Below are positions 4,879 to 5,301 of a stretch of 5,301 bases of DNA, piece by piece; position 1 is the first letter of the stretch; every line of letters begins with the position of its first letter. The notes below the pieces were generated by a model. It did no database searches. It worked only from the letters and a program-made list of their open reading frames with translations, and was not told where the DNA came from. The stretch lies in NCBI GenBank assembly GCA_964366875.1, contig CAYIVF010000032.1:1-5301 (forward strand), given 5' to 3'. Made by a program: the position numbers and the translations under genes. The DNA is from CAYIVF01 sp964366875. GTDB taxonomy: Bacteria; Patescibacteriota; Minisyncoccia; Minisyncoccales; Staskawiczbacteraceae.

Positions 4879-5301
4879 ATGGAAAAACAACACCCGGAGT
4901 ATCAATATCTTAACTTAATGAGAGAACTTATCGACCACGGCTGTGAGCAGGTGGATGCTGGCACTGGCGTTAAAACTTATAGTCTTTTTGGCAGACAAAT
5001 GCGATTTGACCTTTCTCAAGGATTTCCCTTATTAACAACTAAAAAAGTTTATTGGACAGGTCTTCTTTATGAGCTTTATTGGTTTATAACCGGGCAAAAA
5101 AATATCAAATATCTCCTTGATAACAATGTTCACATTTGGGATGATTATCCTTATAGAATTTATCGCGAAAAAGTGGAAGCTAAAACAGAAAAGGAAATGA
5201 CTAAAGAGGAGTTTATAGAGAATATAGCAAAAGACAATGATTTTGCAGAAAAACACGGAAATCTGCCTCATGTTTATGGAGATATGTGGCGTCACTGGCC
5301 G
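4879..5301 (+). CDS. thyA: Thymidylate synthase, N-terminal part (cut by window edge)
   Basis: ThyA methylates dUMP to dTMP using methylene-tetrahydrofolate. The frame opens at ATG 4879 and runs 141 codons to the last base. Family landmarks are HPEYQYLNLMRELIDHG (5-21), SLFGRQMRFDLSQGFPLLTTKK (35-56), the ELYWFITG helix (65-72), NIKYLLDNNVHIWD (75-88) and VYGDMWRHWP (132-141). Two points are odd. The loop that normally reads D-R-T-G-x-x-T, whose Arg contacts the dUMP phosphate, is here D26-A-G-T-G-V-K-T with no Arg. About 40 residues lie between IWD and LPHVYG where E. coli ThyA has about 8, so this is a long form as in Lactobacillus casei. The catalytic Cys and the Asn that selects dUMP are beyond the window. 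The 7-nt gap from dcd indicates one operon; no Shine-Dalgarno is seen. Confidence 0.92.
   Translation, partial: MEKQHPEYQYLNLMRELIDHGCEQVDAGTGVKTYSLFGRQMRFDLSQGFPLLTTKKVYWTGLLYELYWFITGQKNIKYLLDNNVHIWDDYPYRIYREKVEAKTEKEMTKEEFIENIAKDNDFAEKHGNLPHVYGDMWRHWP

Noticed and set aside
5032..5295. Minus-strand open frame of 87 codons opposite thyA
   Set aside because: It is the antisense of clearly conserved ThyA sequence.
1..5301. CRISPR array, insertion sequence or transposase
   Set aside because: No spaced identical repeats and no transposase or integrase motifs were seen on either strand.

Overview
The window looks like chromosomal sequence from a low-GC bacterium with a reduced gene set, most probably a Candidate Phyla Radiation (Patescibacteria/Parcubacteria-type) lineage. 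Three signs point there. No start codon has a usable Shine-Dalgarno sequence. The secE-nusG-rplK block ends in a terminator, with no rplA after rplK. The genes are short-spaced and the leaders A-rich. This placement is inference: no 16S rRNA or species-level marker is present.

Layout, all on the + strand: (1) 1-191, the C-terminal end of DNA gyrase subunit B. (2) About 192-2817, an AT-rich three-gene insert with its own extended -10 promoter. It holds a beta-class DNA methyltransferase, an ATGA-overlapping PD-(D/E)XK-like restriction endonuclease candidate, and an unassigned four-helix membrane protein with a coiled-coil N-terminus. (3) 2848-4221, a transcription unit with a good sigma70-type promoter, then secE, nusG and rplK, closed by a strong intrinsic terminator. 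(4) 4208 to the end, a promoter whose -35 lies inside that terminator, then dcd (dCTP deaminase) and the first 141 codons of a thymidylate synthase gene. These two form a dTMP-supply operon cut by the window edge.

How the genes work together: SecE (protein export), NusG (transcription elongation) and L11 (ribosome) form the conserved information-processing cluster. Dcd makes dUTP from dCTP. After hydrolysis to dUMP this is the substrate of ThyA, so the downstream pair is one pathway. The methyltransferase and nuclease look like a type II restriction-modification pair inserted between gyrB and secE.

The most interesting signal is not a gene. The leaders of secE, rplK and dcd each carry short hairpins with a C(UNCG)G tetraloop (UCCG, UGCG, UACG and UGCG), followed by 13-23 nt of A-rich sequence and an ATG without Shine-Dalgarno. 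The restriction-modification genes lack this arrangement. It could be a leader architecture for SD-independent initiation or mRNA stability, or a dispersed repeat family. Other points of note are the missing rplA, a ThyA that lacks the usual phosphate-binding Arg near its N-terminus, and the unassigned membrane protein beside the restriction genes. No stretch above 300 bases lacks a gene.
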